A stretch of DNA of 64,000 nucleotides, from positions 124,001 through 188,000 of the forward strand of contig NZ_JAUZDX010000012.1 of NCBI RefSeq assembly GCF_030704685.1, given 5' to 3'. Position numbers and translations under genes: made by a program. A model generated the notes under the pieces. The model saw only the letters and a list, made by a program, of their open reading frames with translations. It was not told where the DNA came from and did not search any database. Positions 16,974 through 28,301 of this stretch are shown here, one piece after another (positions within the stretch are counted from its first letter, which is position 1; every line of letters starts with the position of its first letter). The DNA comes from Acidovorax sp. A1169. Lineage in GTDB: Bacteria > Pseudomonadota > Gammaproteobacteria > Burkholderiales > Burkholderiaceae_C.

Positions 16974-18656
16974 ATGGCTACCATAGCCACGATTCCATCT
17001 GTTGCGTCCACCATGCCGTCCCTCCGTTTCCTGCCTGTGTCTCCGCGGTCCCTCTTGCGCCAACAGGGGCGCGCCCTGTGGTGGGTCGTGCTGCTGGTGC
17101 TCATCGCCGCTGCTGTGGGGGGCGGGCTGTGGTGGAGGCAGCGCCAGGCGGCGCCGGCCCAGGCCGATGCGCCTGCGGGGCGCGGCGGCCCGGGCGGCCC
17201 CGGTGGCCGGGGGCCGGCCCGTTTCAGCGCGGGCGGCCAGACGCAGCCGGTGTCGGTCGGCGTGGTGCGGCGCCAGGACGTGCGTGTACAGGTCAACGCC
17301 ATCGGCACCATGAGCGCACGCGCCACGGCGGTCGTGCGCGCCAAGGTCAGCGGCGAGCTGACCAGCCTGCGCTTCAAGGAGGGCGAGGAGGTCAAGGCCG
17401 GCCAGTTGCTCGCCGAGATCGACCCGCGCAGCTACCAGGCCTCGCTGGGCCAGGTGCAGGGCAATCTTGCACGCGACCAGGCCCTGCTCAAGAACGCGCA
17501 GCTCGACCTCAAGCGCTACCAGGACCTGCTGGCCAAGGACTCCATCGCCAGCCAGCAGGTGGACACCCAGGCCGCCCAGGTGCGCCAGCTCGAAGGCACC
17601 GTGGCGGCAGACCAGGCGCAGGTGGACGCCGCCAGGCTGCAGCTGAGCTACACCCGCATCACCGCGCCCATCGCCGGGCGCCTGGGCCTGCGCCAGGCCG
17701 ACCGGGGCAACGTGGTCGGCCCCTCGGACGCCACGGGCATCGTCACCATCAACCTGGTACGGCCCATCGACGCCGTGTTCTCCGTGCCCGAGGCGCACCT
17801 GGCGCAGATCAACCAGCGCCTGGCCCAAGGCGCCGAGCTGCCCGTGGAGCTGTGGGACCGCGAGCAAAAGCGCCGCTTGGCGCGTGGCCGCCTGGGCGCC
17901 CTGGACAACGCCATCGACGCGACTACGGGCACCATCAAGGTCAAGGCCAGCTTCGCCAACGAGGACGGCACGCTGTTCCCGAACCAGTTCGTGAATGTGC
18001 GCCTGCAGGTCAATCTGTTGGAAAACGCGCTCACGGTGCCCGGCACGGCCATCCAGAACAACTATGTCTACCTGGTGCAGCCCGACGGCACGGTGACGCA
18101 GCGGCGCATCCGCGTCGGCGTGGCCGATGGCGACCGCGTGGCGGTCGAAGGGGAACTCAAGGACGGCGACCGGGTGGTGGTCGACGGCATCGACCGCCTG
18201 CGCGAAGGCGCCAAGGTGGCCGTGATCGATTCGAACGCCGCCGCCCGCGCCGACGAGGCTGTGCAGGAGGGCGGCGCGCGCCGCGCCGCGATGCGCAACC
18301 TGACCCAGGAAGAGCGCGACAGACTGGCCAAGATGACGCAGGAAGAGCGCCGCGCCTTCTTGCGCAGCAAGCGCAACCAGCCCGGCGCGGCCGGACCTGC
18401 AGGGGCAGCCAGCGGGACGGTGGGTGGCGAGCCCGCCACCGCGGCACCGGCGCCTGCCGCATCGGCCGAAGGCGGCGCCCCTGGCGGTGAGCGCCGCCCT
18501 GGCATGTCGCCCGAGGTGCGGGCCCTGCTTGACAAGATGAGCCCCGAGGAGCGCCAGAAGCTGCAGGCCATGGCGCCCGACGAGCGCCGCGCCTTCATCG
18601 GCGGCAAGATGCAGGCGGCCGGCATGGCGGCCCCTGGCGCAGCGGCCTCGCGCTGA
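16974..18656 (+). CDS. mdtA: RND efflux periplasmic adaptor (MdtA-like) with long C-terminal extension
   Basis: Membrane-fusion protein of a tripartite pump. It has an N-terminal membrane anchor (WWVVLLVLIAAAVGGGLWW), a Gly/Pro-rich linker, a lipoyl half (KVSGELTSLRFKEGEEVKAGQLLAEIDP), a coiled-coil hairpin, the second lipoyl half (LSYTRITAPIAGRLGLRQ) and beta-barrel domains to about residue 425. About 135 further residues follow with Glu/Arg-rich copies (LTQEERDRLAKMTQEERRAF and MSPEERQKLQAMAPDERRAF) joined by Ala/Gly/Pro linkers; usual MdtA lacks this. Start is uncertain: ATG 16974 with GGAG upstream, GTG 16962 or ATG 17013. The two pump genes and the channel gene follow in one operon. Confidence 0.92.
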   Translation: MATIATIPSVASTMPSLRFLPVSPRSLLRQQGRALWWVVLLVLIAAAVGGGLWWRQRQAAPAQADAPAGRGGPGGPGGRGPARFSAGGQTQPVSVGVVRRQDVRVQVNAIGTMSARATAVVRAKVSGELTSLRFKEGEEVKAGQLLAEIDPRSYQASLGQVQGNLARDQALLKNAQLDLKRYQDLLAKDSIASQQVDTQAAQVRQLEGTVAADQAQVDAARLQLSYTRITAPIAGRLGLRQADRGNVVGPSDATGIVTINLVRPIDAVFSVPEAHLAQINQRLAQGAELPVELWDREQKRRLARGRLGALDNAIDATTGTIKVKASFANEDGTLFPNQFVNVRLQVNLLENALTVPGTAIQNNYVYLVQPDGTVTQRRIRVGVADGDRVAVEGELKDGDRVVVDGIDRLREGAKVAVIDSNAAARADEAVQEGGARRAAMRNLTQEERDRLAKMTQEERRAFLRSKRNQPGAAGPAGAASGTVGGEPATAAPAPAASAEGGAPGGERRPGMSPEVRALLDKMSPEERQKLQAMAPDERRAFIGGKMQAAGMAAPGAAASR

Positions 18657-18692
18657 CGCGGCCCCGATCACCCTGAAGCGGGCCCCGCCCCC

Positions 18693-21600
18693 ATGAACCT
18701 TTCGCGCATCTTCATTCTGCGCCCCATCGCCACCTCGCTGCTGATGGTGGCGCTCTTGATCGCAGGCCTGCTGGCCTATCGGCTGCTGCCCATCTCGGCC
18801 CTCCCCGAGGTGGACTACCCCACCATCCAGGTCACCACGCTGTACCCGGGCGCCAGCCCCGACGTGATGACCTCCAATGTCACCGCGCCTCTGGAGCGCC
18901 AGTTCGGCCAGATGCCGGGCCTCGCGCAGATGTCCTCCACCAGCTCGGGCGGGGCCTCGGTCATCACGCTGCGCTTTGCACTCGACATGGCGATGGACGT
19001 GGCCGAGCAGCAGGTGCAGGCGGCCATCAACGCCGGCAGCAACCTGCTGCCGAACGACCTGCCCATGCCGCCCATCTACAGCAAGGTGAACCCGGCGGAC
19101 GCACCCATCCTCACGCTGGCCATCACCTCGCCCTCGCTGCCGGTGATCCGCGTCAACGACCTGGTGGAAAACCGCCTGGCGCCCAAGCTCTCGCAGGTCA
19201 AGGGCGTGGGCCTGGTGGCCATCGCCGGTGGGCGCCGCCCGGCCGTGCGCATCCAGGTCAACCCGGTGGCGCTGGCGGCGGTGGGCATGACGCTCGAAGA
19301 CGTGCGCAGCATGATCGCCTCGTCCAACGTCAAGCAGGCCAAGGGCGGCTTCGACGGCCCGGCACGCGCTTCCACCATCGACGCCAATGACCAGTTGCAG
19401 TCGGCGGCGGAGTACCAGAACCTGGTGATCGCATTGCGCAATGGCGTGCCCGTGCGCCTGAGCGACGTGGCCGCCACGGTGGACGATGCCGAGAACACCC
19501 GCCTGGCCGCATGGGCCGGCACGCCCGACACGGGGGCGCGCGCTGGCGTGATCCTCAACATCCGGCGCCAGCCCGGCGCCAACGTGATCGAGACGGTGGA
19601 CCGTATCAAGGCCCTGCTGCCCCAGCTGCAGAGCACGCTGCCGGCCTCGCTGGATGTGCAGATCCTGACCGACCGCACTGTGACCATTCGCGCCTCGGTC
19701 AAGGACATGCAGGTCGAGCTGGCCCTGGCCATCGGCCTGGTGGTGGCGGTGATCTTCGTGTTTTTGCGCAGCGCCTCGGCCACGCTCATCCCCAGCGTGG
19801 CGGTGCCACTGTCGCTGGTGGGCACCTTCGGTGTCATGTACATGGCGGGGTTTTCGATCAACAACCTCACGTTGATGGCGCTGACCATCTCCACTGGCTT
19901 CGTGGTGGACGACGCCATCGTGATGATCGAGAACATCGCGCGCTACGTGGAAGAGGGCGAACATCCGCTGCAGGCCGCGCTCAAGGGTGCCAAGCAGATC
20001 GGCTTCACCATCATCTCGCTGACCATCTCGCTCATCGCCGTGCTGATCCCGCTGCTCTTCATGGGCGACGTGGTGGGCCGGCTGTTCCACGAGTTCGCGA
20101 TCACCATGGCCGTGGCCATTTTGATCTCGGCCGTGGTCTCGCTCACGCTCACGCCCATGCTGTGCGCGCGCCTCTTGCGCCACACGCCCGAGGAGAGCCA
20201 TGGCCGCCTGTACCAGGCCACGGGCCGCTTCTTCGACCGCACCATCGCCCACTATGGCCGCGCGCTGAACTGGGTGCTGGGCCACCAGGGGCTTACCTGG
20301 GTCGTGTTCATCGCCACGCTGGCGCTCACGGTGCTGCTGTACATGGTGGTGCCCAAGGGCTTCTTCCCGGTGCAGGACACGGGCACGCTGCAGGCCACGA
20401 CCGAGGCGGACCAGTCGATCTCGTTCGCCGCCATGGCCGAGCGCCAGCAGCAGCTGGCCGAGCGCATCCTGCGCGACCCGGCGGTGAAAAGCGTCTCGTC
20501 CTTCATCGGGGTCGACGGCGCCAACACCACGCTCAACACCGGTCGCCTGCTGATCGACCTGAAACCCCATGGCGAGCGCGACAAGGCGTCCACCGTGGTG
20601 CGCCGCCTGGCCGACGACACGGCCGACCTGCCCGGCATCCGCCTGTACGCCCAGCCGGTGCAGGACCTGACCATCGAGGACCGCGTGGCGCGCACGCAGT
20701 ACCAGTTGCTGATCTCCTCGCCCGATTCGGCGCAGTTGCAGGCCAGCACCGCCGACCTGGTGCGCCGCATGCGCGGCCTGCCGCAACTGGCCGACGTGGC
20801 CAGCGACCTGCAGAGCCAGGGCCTGCAGGCCTTCGTGCAGATCGACCGGGCCCAGGCCAGCCGCCTGGGGGTCACGGTGTCGGGCATCGACACGGCGCTG
20901 TACAACGCCTTTGGCCAGCGCCTCATCTCCACCATCTTCACCCAGTCCAACCAGTACCGCGTGGTGCTGGAGGTGGCGCCGCAGTTCAAGGTGGGCCCCG
21001 AGGCGCTGGCCAACATCTACGTCACCTCCACTGCGGGCAAGCCGGTGGCGCTGTCCACCGTGGCGCGCATCGAAGAGCGGCCCATGGCCCTGGGCGTGAA
21101 CCACGTGGGCCAACTGCCCGCAGCAACCATCTCGTTCAACACCGCGCCCGGCGTGGCGCTGGGCGATGCGGTCAAGGCCATCCAGGCCGAGCAGGCCGCC
21201 GCCAAGGAAGCGGGGCTGCTGCCGCTGTCGGTGGAGACCAGCTTCCAGGGCGCGGCGCTGGCCTTTCAGGCCTCGCTGTCGAACACGCTGCTGCTGATTC
21301 TGGCGGCGGTGGTCACCATGTACATCGTGCTCGGCGTGCTGTACGAGAGCACCATCCACCCGGTCACCATCCTCTCCACCCTGCCATCGGCTGGCGTGGG
21401 CGCGCTGCTGGCGCTGCTGGTGACGGGGCTCGATGTGGACATCATCGCCATCATCGGCATCGTGCTGCTGATCGGCATCGTCAAGAAGAACGCGATCATG
21501 ATGATCGACTTCGCGCTGGAGGCCCAGCGCGAGCAGGGCATGGGTGCGCGCGAGGCCATCTACCAGGCCTGCCTGCTGCGCTTTCGCCCGATCCTGATGA

Positions 21601-21824
21601 CCACGCTGGCGGCCCTGCTGGGCGCGCTGCCGCTGATGCTGGGCACGGGCGTGGGCAGCGAGCTGCGCCATCCGCTGGGCGTGACCATGGTCGGCGGCCT
21701 CATCGTGAGCCAGCTGCTCACGCTGTTCACCACGCCGGTGATCTACCTGACCTTCGAGAACGCGGCCGAGCGCTGGCGCGCACGGCGCGCGGCCAAGGCG
21801 GCACATGCCGAGGGAGCGGTGTGA
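18693..21824 (+). CDS. mdtB: RND efflux pump inner-membrane subunit (MdtB-like)
   Basis: This 1043-residue HAE-1-type RND transporter has 12 transmembrane segments and two large periplasmic domains. The start [20 protein letters not shown] and the proton-relay helix [21 protein letters not shown], with adjacent aspartates, are intact. Length is normal. In the MdtABC system the two RND proteins form a heterotrimer that exports bile salts, novobiocin and similar compounds; the substrate here is not established. Its stop overlaps the start of the second pump gene. Confidence 0.95.
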   Translation: MNLSRIFILRPIATSLLMVALLIAGLLAYRLLPISALPEVDYPTIQVTTLYPGASPDVMTSNVTAPLERQFGQMPGLAQMSSTSSGGASVITLRFALDMAMDVAEQQVQAAINAGSNLLPNDLPMPPIYSKVNPADAPILTLAITSPSLPVIRVNDLVENRLAPKLSQVKGVGLVAIAGGRRPAVRIQVNPVALAAVGMTLEDVRSMIASSNVKQAKGGFDGPARASTIDANDQLQSAAEYQNLVIALRNGVPVRLSDVAATVDDAENTRLAAWAGTPDTGARAGVILNIRRQPGANVIETVDRIKALLPQLQSTLPASLDVQILTDRTVTIRASVKDMQVELALAIGLVVAVIFVFLRSASATLIPSVAVPLSLVGTFGVMYMAGFSINNLTLMALTISTGFVVDDAIVMIENIARYVEEGEHPLQAALKGAKQIGFTIISLTISLIAVLIPLLFMGDVVGRLFHEFAITMAVAILISAVVSLTLTPMLCARLLRHTPEESHGRLYQATGRFFDRTIAHYGRALNWVLGHQGLTWVVFIATLALTVLLYMVVPKGFFPVQDTGTLQATTEADQSISFAAMAERQQQLAERILRDPAVKSVSSFIGVDGANTTLNTGRLLIDLKPHGERDKASTVVRRLADDTADLPGIRLYAQPVQDLTIEDRVARTQYQLLISSPDSAQLQASTADLVRRMRGLPQLADVASDLQSQGLQAFVQIDRAQASRLGVTVSGIDTALYNAFGQRLISTIFTQSNQYRVVLEVAPQFKVGPEALANIYVTSTAGKPVALSTVARIEERPMALGVNHVGQLPAATISFNTAPGVALGDAVKAIQAEQAAAKEAGLLPLSVETSFQGAALAFQASLSNTLLLILAAVVTMYIVLGVLYESTIHPVTILSTLPSAGVGALLALLVTGLDVDIIAIIGIVLLIGIVKKNAIMMIDFALEAQREQGMGAREAIYQACLLRFRPILMTTLAALLGALPLMLGTGVGSELRHPLGVTMVGGLIVSQLLTLFTTPVIYLTFENAAERWRARRAAKAAHAEGAV

Positions 21825-24800
21825 GCCTGTCCACCCCCTTCATCCACCGGCCCATCGCCACCATGCTGCTCACCATCGGCCTGGCGCTGGCGGGGGCGGT
21901 GTCGTACTTTCTGTTGCCTGTAGCGCCGCTCCCGCAGGTCGACTACCCCACCATCTCGGTCTCGGCCAGCCTGCCCGGGGCCAGCCCCGATACCATTGCC
22001 GCCACGGTGGCCACGCCGCTGGAGCGGGCCCTGGGGGCCATCGCGGGGGTCAATGAAATCACCTCGCGCTCCACACTGGGCAGCACCTCCATCACGCTGC
22101 AGTTCGACCTGAGCCGCACGGTGGACAGCGCCGCGCGCGACGTGCAGGCGGCCATCAACGCATCGCGCACGCTGCTGCCCACGGGCATGCCCAGCAACCC
22201 CACCTACCGCAAGGTGAACCCGGCTGATTCGCCCATCATGATCCTGGCGCTCACGTCCGACTCGCTCACGCGCGGGCAGATGTACGACGCGGCCTCCACC
22301 GTCATGGCGCAAAAGCTCTCGCAGGTCGAGGGCGTGGGCCAGGCCTCCATCAGCGGCGGCGCATTGCCCGCCGTGCGCGTGCAGCTCGACCCGTTGCGCC
22401 TGGCGGCCAACGGCGTCTCGCTGGAGCAGGTGCGCGCGGCCATTACCAGCACCAATGCCAACCGGCCGCTCGGTTCGGTCGAGCGCGAGGACCACTACTG
22501 GCAGGTGACCGCCAACGACCAGGCCCGCGTGGCGGCCGACTACGCGCCCCTGGTGCTGCGCTGGAAGGACGGCAACGCCATCCGCCTGGCCGACGTGGCC
22601 CAGGTCACCGACTCGGTGCAGGACGTGCGCAACTTCGGCGTGGCCAACGGCAAGCCCGCCATCCTGCTGCAGGTGTACAAGCAGCCCGGCGCCAACATCC
22701 TCGAAGCCGTGGAGCGCGTGCGCGCGCTGCTGCCGGCGCTCAAGGCATCCATCCCCGCGGCCATCGACATCGAGATCGTCTCCGACCGCACGCCCACGCT
22801 GCGCGCCTCGGTCAAGGAGGTGGAGCGCGCCCTGCTGATCGCCGTGGCGCTGGTGATCATGGTGGTGTTTCTGTTCCTGCGCAATGCGCGTGCCACGCTG
22901 ATCCCCAGCGTGGCGGTGCCGGTGTCGCTGGCGGGCACCTTCGGCATCATGTACCTGGCGGGCTACACGCTCGACAACCTGTCGCTGATGGCGCTCACCG
23001 TGGCCACCGGCTTCGTGGTGGACGATGCCATTGTGGTGCTCGAGAACATCATGCGCCACATGGAGCGCGGCAAGACCGCGCTGCAGGCTTCGCTCGACGG
23101 CGCGCGCGAGATCGGCTTCACCGTGGTGTCCATGAGCATCTCGCTGATCGCGGTGTTCGTGCCCATTTTGTTCATGGGCGGCATCGTGGGCCGGTTCTTT
23201 CGCGAATTCGCCATCGTCATGTCGGCCGCCATCCTGGTGTCGCTGGTGGTCTCGCTGACCACCACGCCCATGATGTGCGCCGTGCTGCTCAAGCAGCACC
23301 GCGCGCCCAGGGCGCCCAGCCAGTCCCGCTGGGCGCGCTTTTCGCGCTGGGTCGACCGGCTACAGGAGCGCGGCCTGCGCGCCTACCGCCGCAGCCTGGC
23401 CTGGTGCCTGCGCCACCAGCCCGTGGTGCTGCTGGTGCTGGCGGGCGTGGTGGCCAGCAACGTCTACCTGTACACCGCCATCGACAAGGGCTTCATGCCC
23501 GAGCAGGACACGGGCCGCATCTCGGGCTTCATCCGGGCCGACCAGGCCACCTCGTTCCAGGCCATGGAGCAGCGGCTGCAGCGCTTCCTGTCCATCGTGC
23601 AGGCCGACCCGGCCGTGGAGCATGTCACGGGTTTCACGGGGGGCTGGCAGCGCAATGCGGCGATGATGTTCATGTCGCTCAAGCGCGGGCCGGGGCAGGA
23701 GAGCTCCGAGGTGGTGATCAACCGCCTGCGCGAGCAGCTCAAGAACGAGCCCGGCGCGCGCCTGTTCATGACACCCCAGCGCGACATCCGCATCGGCGGG
23801 CGGCAGAGCAGCGCCTCGTTCGACTACACCCTTCAGGCCGACGACATCGCCGAGCTGCGCACCTGGGAGCCGCGCATCCGCCAGGCCCTGTCGCAGCTGC
23901 CCGAGCTGGAGGACGTGAACAGCGACGTGCAGGACTATGGCCTGCAGACCACGCTGGTGATCGACCGCGACGCGGCCACCCGCATGGGCCTGACGGTGGC
24001 CACCATCGACGCCACGCTCAACGACGCCTTCGGCCAGCGCCAGGTGGGCGTGATCTACAACCCGCTCAACCAGTACCGCGTGGTGATGGAAGCCGCGCCC
24101 CAGTACCTGCAGGACCCCGAGACGCTGCGCAGCTTCTTCTTCGTGAACAACCTGGGCCAGCAGATACCGCTCACGGCGTTTGCGCGCATCACGCAGACCA
24201 ACACGCCGCTGTCGGTCAGCCACGACCGGGGCACGCCGGCCAGCACGGTGAGCTTCAGTCTGGCGCCGGGTATTTCGCTGTCGCAGGCGACCGACGCGGT
24301 GCACAACGCGGTGTCCGAGCTCGGTGTGCCGGTGGGCATCCGCGGCACCTTCGGCGGCACGGCCGGGGCCTTCCAGGACGCGCTGGCCGGGCAGCCCCTG
24401 CTGATCCTGGCGGCCATCATCACCATCTACCTGGTGCTGGGCATTCTGTACGAGAACCTGGTGCACCCGCTCACCATCCTTTCCACCCTGCCATCGGCCG
24501 GCGTGGGGGCGCTGCTGGCGCTGATGCTGTTCAAGACCGAGTTCTCGCTGATCGCGCTGATAGGGGTGATCTTGCTCATCGGCATCGTCAAGAAGAACGC
24601 GATCATGATGATCGACTTCGCGCTGGTGCGCCAGCGCGGCGGCCATGTGAGCGCCGCCCAGGCCATCTACCGCGCCTGCAACCTGCGCCTGCGCCCCATC
24701 CTCATGACCACCATGGCGGCTATCTTCGGCGCGCTGCCGCTGGCCCTGGGTCGGGCCGACGGTGCCGAGCTGCGACAGCCCCTGGGCATCGCCATCGTGG

Positions 24801-24958
24801 GCGGGCTGCTGTTCAGCCAGGTGCTCACGCTCTACACGACGCCCGTGGTCTACGTGGCGCTGGACCGCCTGCGCGCCCGCGTGCTGCGCACGGCGCGCCG
24901 CTGGCGCAGACAGCGCCCAGCGCCGGGCCCCGCCGTGGCGCTTCAAGGAAACGATTGA
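21821..24958 (+). CDS. mdtC: RND efflux pump inner-membrane subunit (MdtC-like)
   Basis: This 1045-residue second RND subunit begins [20 protein letters not shown] and carries the same relay helix ([19 protein letters not shown]). The start is GTG at 21821, overlapping the TGA of mdtB by 4 bases; the longer open frame reaching back to 19511 is only a shadow of mdtB. It is clearly homologous to the preceding gene along its length, an old duplication typical of MdtB/MdtC. Its stop overlaps the ATG of the channel gene. Confidence 0.95.
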   Translation: MSLSTPFIHRPIATMLLTIGLALAGAVSYFLLPVAPLPQVDYPTISVSASLPGASPDTIAATVATPLERALGAIAGVNEITSRSTLGSTSITLQFDLSRTVDSAARDVQAAINASRTLLPTGMPSNPTYRKVNPADSPIMILALTSDSLTRGQMYDAASTVMAQKLSQVEGVGQASISGGALPAVRVQLDPLRLAANGVSLEQVRAAITSTNANRPLGSVEREDHYWQVTANDQARVAADYAPLVLRWKDGNAIRLADVAQVTDSVQDVRNFGVANGKPAILLQVYKQPGANILEAVERVRALLPALKASIPAAIDIEIVSDRTPTLRASVKEVERALLIAVALVIMVVFLFLRNARATLIPSVAVPVSLAGTFGIMYLAGYTLDNLSLMALTVATGFVVDDAIVVLENIMRHMERGKTALQASLDGAREIGFTVVSMSISLIAVFVPILFMGGIVGRFFREFAIVMSAAILVSLVVSLTTTPMMCAVLLKQHRAPRAPSQSRWARFSRWVDRLQERGLRAYRRSLAWCLRHQPVVLLVLAGVVASNVYLYTAIDKGFMPEQDTGRISGFIRADQATSFQAMEQRLQRFLSIVQADPAVEHVTGFTGGWQRNAAMMFMSLKRGPGQESSEVVINRLREQLKNEPGARLFMTPQRDIRIGGRQSSASFDYTLQADDIAELRTWEPRIRQALSQLPELEDVNSDVQDYGLQTTLVIDRDAATRMGLTVATIDATLNDAFGQRQVGVIYNPLNQYRVVMEAAPQYLQDPETLRSFFFVNNLGQQIPLTAFARITQTNTPLSVSHDRGTPASTVSFSLAPGISLSQATDAVHNAVSELGVPVGIRGTFGGTAGAFQDALAGQPLLILAAIITIYLVLGILYENLVHPLTILSTLPSAGVGALLALMLFKTEFSLIALIGVILLIGIVKKNAIMMIDFALVRQRGGHVSAAQAIYRACNLRLRPILMTTMAAIFGALPLALGRADGAELRQPLGIAIVGGLLFSQVLTLYTTPVVYVALDRLRARVLRTARRWRRQRPAPGPAVALQGND

Positions 24959-26412
24959 TGCTTTCGACCCCTTCTTCCCCGTTCCCCGCACGCCTGGCGC
25001 TGTCGCTCGCCGTGCTGGTCCTGCTCGGCGCCTGCGCCAGCCAGCAGGCCTACGAGCGCCCGGCCATGGACATCCCGCCGGACTACAAGGAAAGCAGCGC
25101 TGCCGCCCAGGGCCTGTGGCAGCCCGCCCAGCCCGGTGGCGACCAGGCCGTGCCTACGGCATGGTGGTCGCTGTATGGCGATGCCACGCTCGACACCCTT
25201 CAGCAACAGGCCGCCGCCGGCAACCAGAACATCGCGCTGAGCGTGGCCCGCCTGCGGTCCGCGCAGGCGGCCGTGGCCAGCAGCAGCGCCAGCCTGTTGC
25301 CCAGCCTGGGCGCCAGCGCCAGCAGCTCGCGCTCGCGCAGCGGCGGCACGGTGCAAAGCGATGGCAGCAGCGTTTCGCGCATCGGCACCAGCCATTCGCT
25401 GGGCCTCAACGCCAGCTGGGAGCTGGACCTGTGGGGCCGCATCTCGGGCACGGTGGATTCCGCACGCGCCAGCGCCCAGGCCAGCGCCGACGACCTGGCC
25501 GCCATGCGCCTGTCGGTGCAGGCCACGGTGGCGCAGACCTATTTTTCGCTGCGCGCCGCCGAGGCCCAGGCGCGGCTGCTGCGCGAAACGCTCGATGCCT
25601 ATGACCGCAGCTGGGAGCTCACGCGCAACCGCCAGGCCGCCGGCGTGGCATCGCTGGCCGACGTGGCCCAGGCCGAGGCGCAGTACAAGAACACCCAGGT
25701 GCAACTGCTCGAATCCGAGACCAGCCGCACCCAGCTCGAACATGCGCTCGCCGCGCTGGTGGGCCAGGCGCCCGCCGCCTTCAGCCTGCCGGCCACGGCC
25801 GAGCTGCCGGCCCCACCGCCCGTGCCCGCGCAACTGCCCTCGCAGCTGCTGGAGCGCCGCCCCGACATCGCCGCCGCCGAGCGCCGCGTGGCCGCCGCCA
25901 ATGCCCAGATCGGCGTGGCGCGCGCGGCCTTCTTCCCGGCGCTCACGCTCTCGGGCTCGGCCGGTTACCGGGGTTCGGAGCTGTCCAACCTGCTGAGTGC
26001 ACCCAACCTGTTCTGGTCGCTGGGCCCGGCGCTTGCGGTCTCTCTGTTCGATGGCGGTGCGCGCAATGCCGCCGTGGAATCGGCCCGCGCCAGCAACGAC
26101 CAGGCCGCTGCGAGCTACCGCCAGACGGTGCTGACGGCGCTGCAGGAGGTGGAGGACAACCTCACTGCCGCCACCGCCCTGGCGCAGGAGCAGCAACTGC
26201 AGACCGAGGCCCTGGCCGCCGCCCAGCGTGCGCTCGACGTGGTGAACAACCAGTACCGCGCCGGCACCGTGGGCTTTCTCAACGTGATCACGGCGCAGGC
26301 CAGTGTGCTTTCGTCGCAGCGCAGCCTGATCGACGTGAAGAACCGCCGCCTGGTGGCCGTGAACACCCTGCTCAAGAACGTGGCGGGGAACTGGGAGCCG
26401 TTGGCGCGGTGA
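24958..26412 (+). CDS. Outer-membrane efflux lipoprotein (NodT/OprM family)
   Basis: This 484-residue outer-membrane factor has a lipoprotein signal peptide with the lipobox LLGAC and lipidated Cys26. Two OEP repeats follow, with long helices such as ASWELDLWGRISGTVDSARA, LLERRPDIAAAERRVAAANA and NQYRAGTVGFLNVITAQ. As TolC-like trimers, these proteins give the RND pump its exit duct. The ATG overlaps the mdtC stop (ATGA). It is the last gene of the operon and converges on a LysR gene. Confidence 0.95.
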   Translation: MLSTPSSPFPARLALSLAVLVLLGACASQQAYERPAMDIPPDYKESSAAAQGLWQPAQPGGDQAVPTAWWSLYGDATLDTLQQQAAAGNQNIALSVARLRSAQAAVASSSASLLPSLGASASSSRSRSGGTVQSDGSSVSRIGTSHSLGLNASWELDLWGRISGTVDSARASAQASADDLAAMRLSVQATVAQTYFSLRAAEAQARLLRETLDAYDRSWELTRNRQAAGVASLADVAQAEAQYKNTQVQLLESETSRTQLEHALAALVGQAPAAFSLPATAELPAPPPVPAQLPSQLLERRPDIAAAERRVAAANAQIGVARAAFFPALTLSGSAGYRGSELSNLLSAPNLFWSLGPALAVSLFDGGARNAAVESARASNDQAAASYRQTVLTALQEVEDNLTAATALAQEQQLQTEALAAAQRALDVVNNQYRAGTVGFLNVITAQASVLSSQRSLIDVKNRRLVAVNTLLKNVAGNWEPLAR

Positions 26413-26413
26413 G

Positions 26414-26439
26414 GGGCGCTGGCGCGCGTCACCGCGCCC
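26414..26439. terminator. Weak hairpin between convergent genes
   Basis: GGGCGC (26414-26419) and GCGCCC (26434-26439) can pair around a 14-base GC-rich loop in the 28-base gap between the channel gene and the LysR gene. There is no T run, so its action as a terminator is uncertain. Confidence 0.35.
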
Positions 26440-26440
26440 G

Positions 26441-27352
26441 TCAATCCGCCGACGCGCCGCGCGACCGCGAGCCCTCATCCAGGATCCACGCGCGGAACGC
26501 TGCGAAGGCTGGCAGGTCCAGCCGGTCGGGCCGGTAGCACAGGTAGTGGCCCTGGTCCACGCGGATGGGGCTGCCGCAGGGGGCGAGCAGCGAGCCCTCG
26601 GCAAACTCCTTTTGCACCAGCAGGGCCGGCACCAGACCGATGCCCAGGCCGTTGAGGGCGGCCTGGATCAGCGCCGAATACTGGGCGAAGCGTGGGCCCG
26701 CGAGGGTCTGCACCTCGGGCACGCCATGCTGCGCGGCCCATTGGCGCCAGGCGGTGGGCGCGCCCTCATGGTGCAGCAGGGTGTGGCCCAGGATGTCGGC
26801 GGGCTGGGCGATGCGGTGGCGCCCCTCGACCAGGCTGCGCGCCACGATGAGCACGAACTCGCGCCCCGCGATGTACTCGGACACCACGCCCGGCCAGCCG
26901 TCGGGCCCGTAGCGGATGGCGGCATCCACCCCGGCCGGTATGCCGTCGCTGGGCTCCAGGTGGCGGCTGAAGCTGAGCATCACGTGGCGGCTTTTCTGGC
27001 TGAAGTCCGGCAGGCGCGGGATCAGCCACTTGGTGAGGAAGGTGGGCACGCTGGCCAGCGTGAGCAGGCCCGCGCCCGCGTCGCCCGAGCGGGCCTCGAA
27101 GGTGGCCGCCTCGATGGCGCGCAGCCCGCCCGAGATCTTCTGCCAGTAAACGCGACCTTGTGGTGTGAGCTCCACCCCGCGGCCGTTCTTCTGCAGCAGT
27201 TGGCGGCCCAGAAAGGCTTCCAGCCCTGCGACCTGCTTGCTGACCGCGCTGGCGGTGATGCACAGCGCGCCCGAGGCGAGGGTGATGCTCTGGTGCCGGG
27301 CCACGGAGTCGAAGGCCAGCAGTTCCTGGATGGTCGGGCAGTCGCGTTTCAT
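26441..27352 (-). CDS. LysR-family transcriptional regulator (GcvA-like)
   Basis: This 303-residue regulator has an N-terminal helix-turn-helix (TIQELLAFDSVARHQSITLA, then TASAVSKQVAGLE) and a LysR effector domain with the GcvA-like AAIRYGPDGWPGVVSEYI and LLHHEGAPTAWRQWAA segments. The ATG at 27352 starts MKRDCPTIQEL; an upstream in-frame start at 27400 is possible. It is divergent from the ABC importer operon with 181 bases between them, so it is the likely regulator of that operon rather than of the convergent efflux genes. Confidence 0.93.
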   Translation of the reverse strand: MKRDCPTIQELLAFDSVARHQSITLASGALCITASAVSKQVAGLEAFLGRQLLQKNGRGVELTPQGRVYWQKISGGLRAIEAATFEARSGDAGAGLLTLASVPTFLTKWLIPRLPDFSQKSRHVMLSFSRHLEPSDGIPAGVDAAIRYGPDGWPGVVSEYIAGREFVLIVARSLVEGRHRIAQPADILGHTLLHHEGAPTAWRQWAAQHGVPEVQTLAGPRFAQYSALIQAALNGLGIGLVPALLVQKEFAEGSLLAPCGSPIRVDQGHYLCYRPDRLDLPAFAAFRAWILDEGSRSRGASAD

Positions 27353-27533
27353 ATCCGGGTTTGGTGAAAGCTGTGTGAAAAAAGTTTTCCAATTGCTCAA
27401 CTGTCTTCATCCAGGTTTCACCCATCATGGGGCGGTCTCTCCCTAGAATTTGGCCAGTGCTGCGGCATGCCTTGTGGCGGACAGTAGCGCATCCGGAAAA
27501 TATGCCGGTGATTCTGACATTGGAGATAACAAC

Positions 27534-28301
27534 GTGGTCCGCGGCATTTCCCTCATCTACGGCCTGTACCTGCTGCTGCCCATCGCACTGCTCATGGTCG
27601 GCAGCGTGGGCGGCAACTGGACCAACACGCTGCTGCCCACGGGCACCACGGGCCAGTGGTACCTCGACCTCTGGCAGGGCACCTCGTTCCGCAAGGCCTT
27701 CGTGAGCAGCCTGGTGGTGGCCATGGCGGCCTGCGCCATCAACACCGTGCTGGCGCTGCCCCTGGCCTATGCCCTGTACCACGGCGCGCGCCGCAGCGGC
27801 GGTATGGCGGCGCGCATCGTGAGCGCCATGCCGGTGGCCGTGCCGGCCATCACCCTGGCCTTTGGCTACATGGTGGTGTTCAACACCGATCTTGCGCCCT
27901 GGCTCGGCTCCATGCCGCTGCTCATCGCGGCGCATGCCGTCCTCACGCTGCCCTACCTCACCAACACGCTGCTGACGGATCTGCGCCACCTGGACCTTGG
28001 CCGGCTGGAGCAGGCAGCGGCCACGCTGGGCGCCTCGGGCTGGCAGCAGTTCACCGGCATCGTGCTGCCCAGCCTGCGCCAGAGCCTGATCAGCGGGCTG
28101 GTCATGGTGGCCGCCATCTCGGTGGGCGAGTTCGGCGTATCGAACCTGCTCACCAGCTTTCAGAACCGCACCTACCCGGTCGTGCTGCTGCAGGCCTTCT
28201 ACGGCGCCACGGGCTTTGCCTGCGCCGCCACGGTGATCCTGCTGGTGCTGGCCGGCGCATCGGCCCTCCTGTCCTCCTCTTTGGTAAAGCAGCGCCCATG
28301 A
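27534..28301 (+). CDS. ABC transporter permease (first of two)
   Basis: This 255-residue inner-membrane protein has about six transmembrane segments and the binding-protein-dependent permease loop near EQAAATLGASGWQQFTGIVLP, which contacts the ATPase. The start is taken as GTG at 27534 because GGAGA lies 7 bases upstream and the first membrane segment follows at once; the frame extends to 27450 but those residues look non-coding. It overlaps the ATPase gene by ATGA. Together with the second permease it forms the channel of an importer of the Fe3+/spermidine/phosphonate type. Confidence 0.9.
   Translation: MVRGISLIYGLYLLLPIALLMVGSVGGNWTNTLLPTGTTGQWYLDLWQGTSFRKAFVSSLVVAMAACAINTVLALPLAYALYHGARRSGGMAARIVSAMPVAVPAITLAFGYMVVFNTDLAPWLGSMPLLIAAHAVLTLPYLTNTLLTDLRHLDLGRLEQAAATLGASGWQQFTGIVLPSLRQSLISGLVMVAAISVGEFGVSNLLTSFQNRTYPVVLLQAFYGATGFACAATVILLVLAGASALLSSSLVKQRP

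Noticed and set aside
16833..21806. Very long minus-strand open frame of more than 1600 codons opposite the RND genes
   Set aside because: It is an artefact of high GC and codon bias in the real plus-strand efflux genes. Its product is a repetitive Arg/His/Gln-rich chain without any domain.
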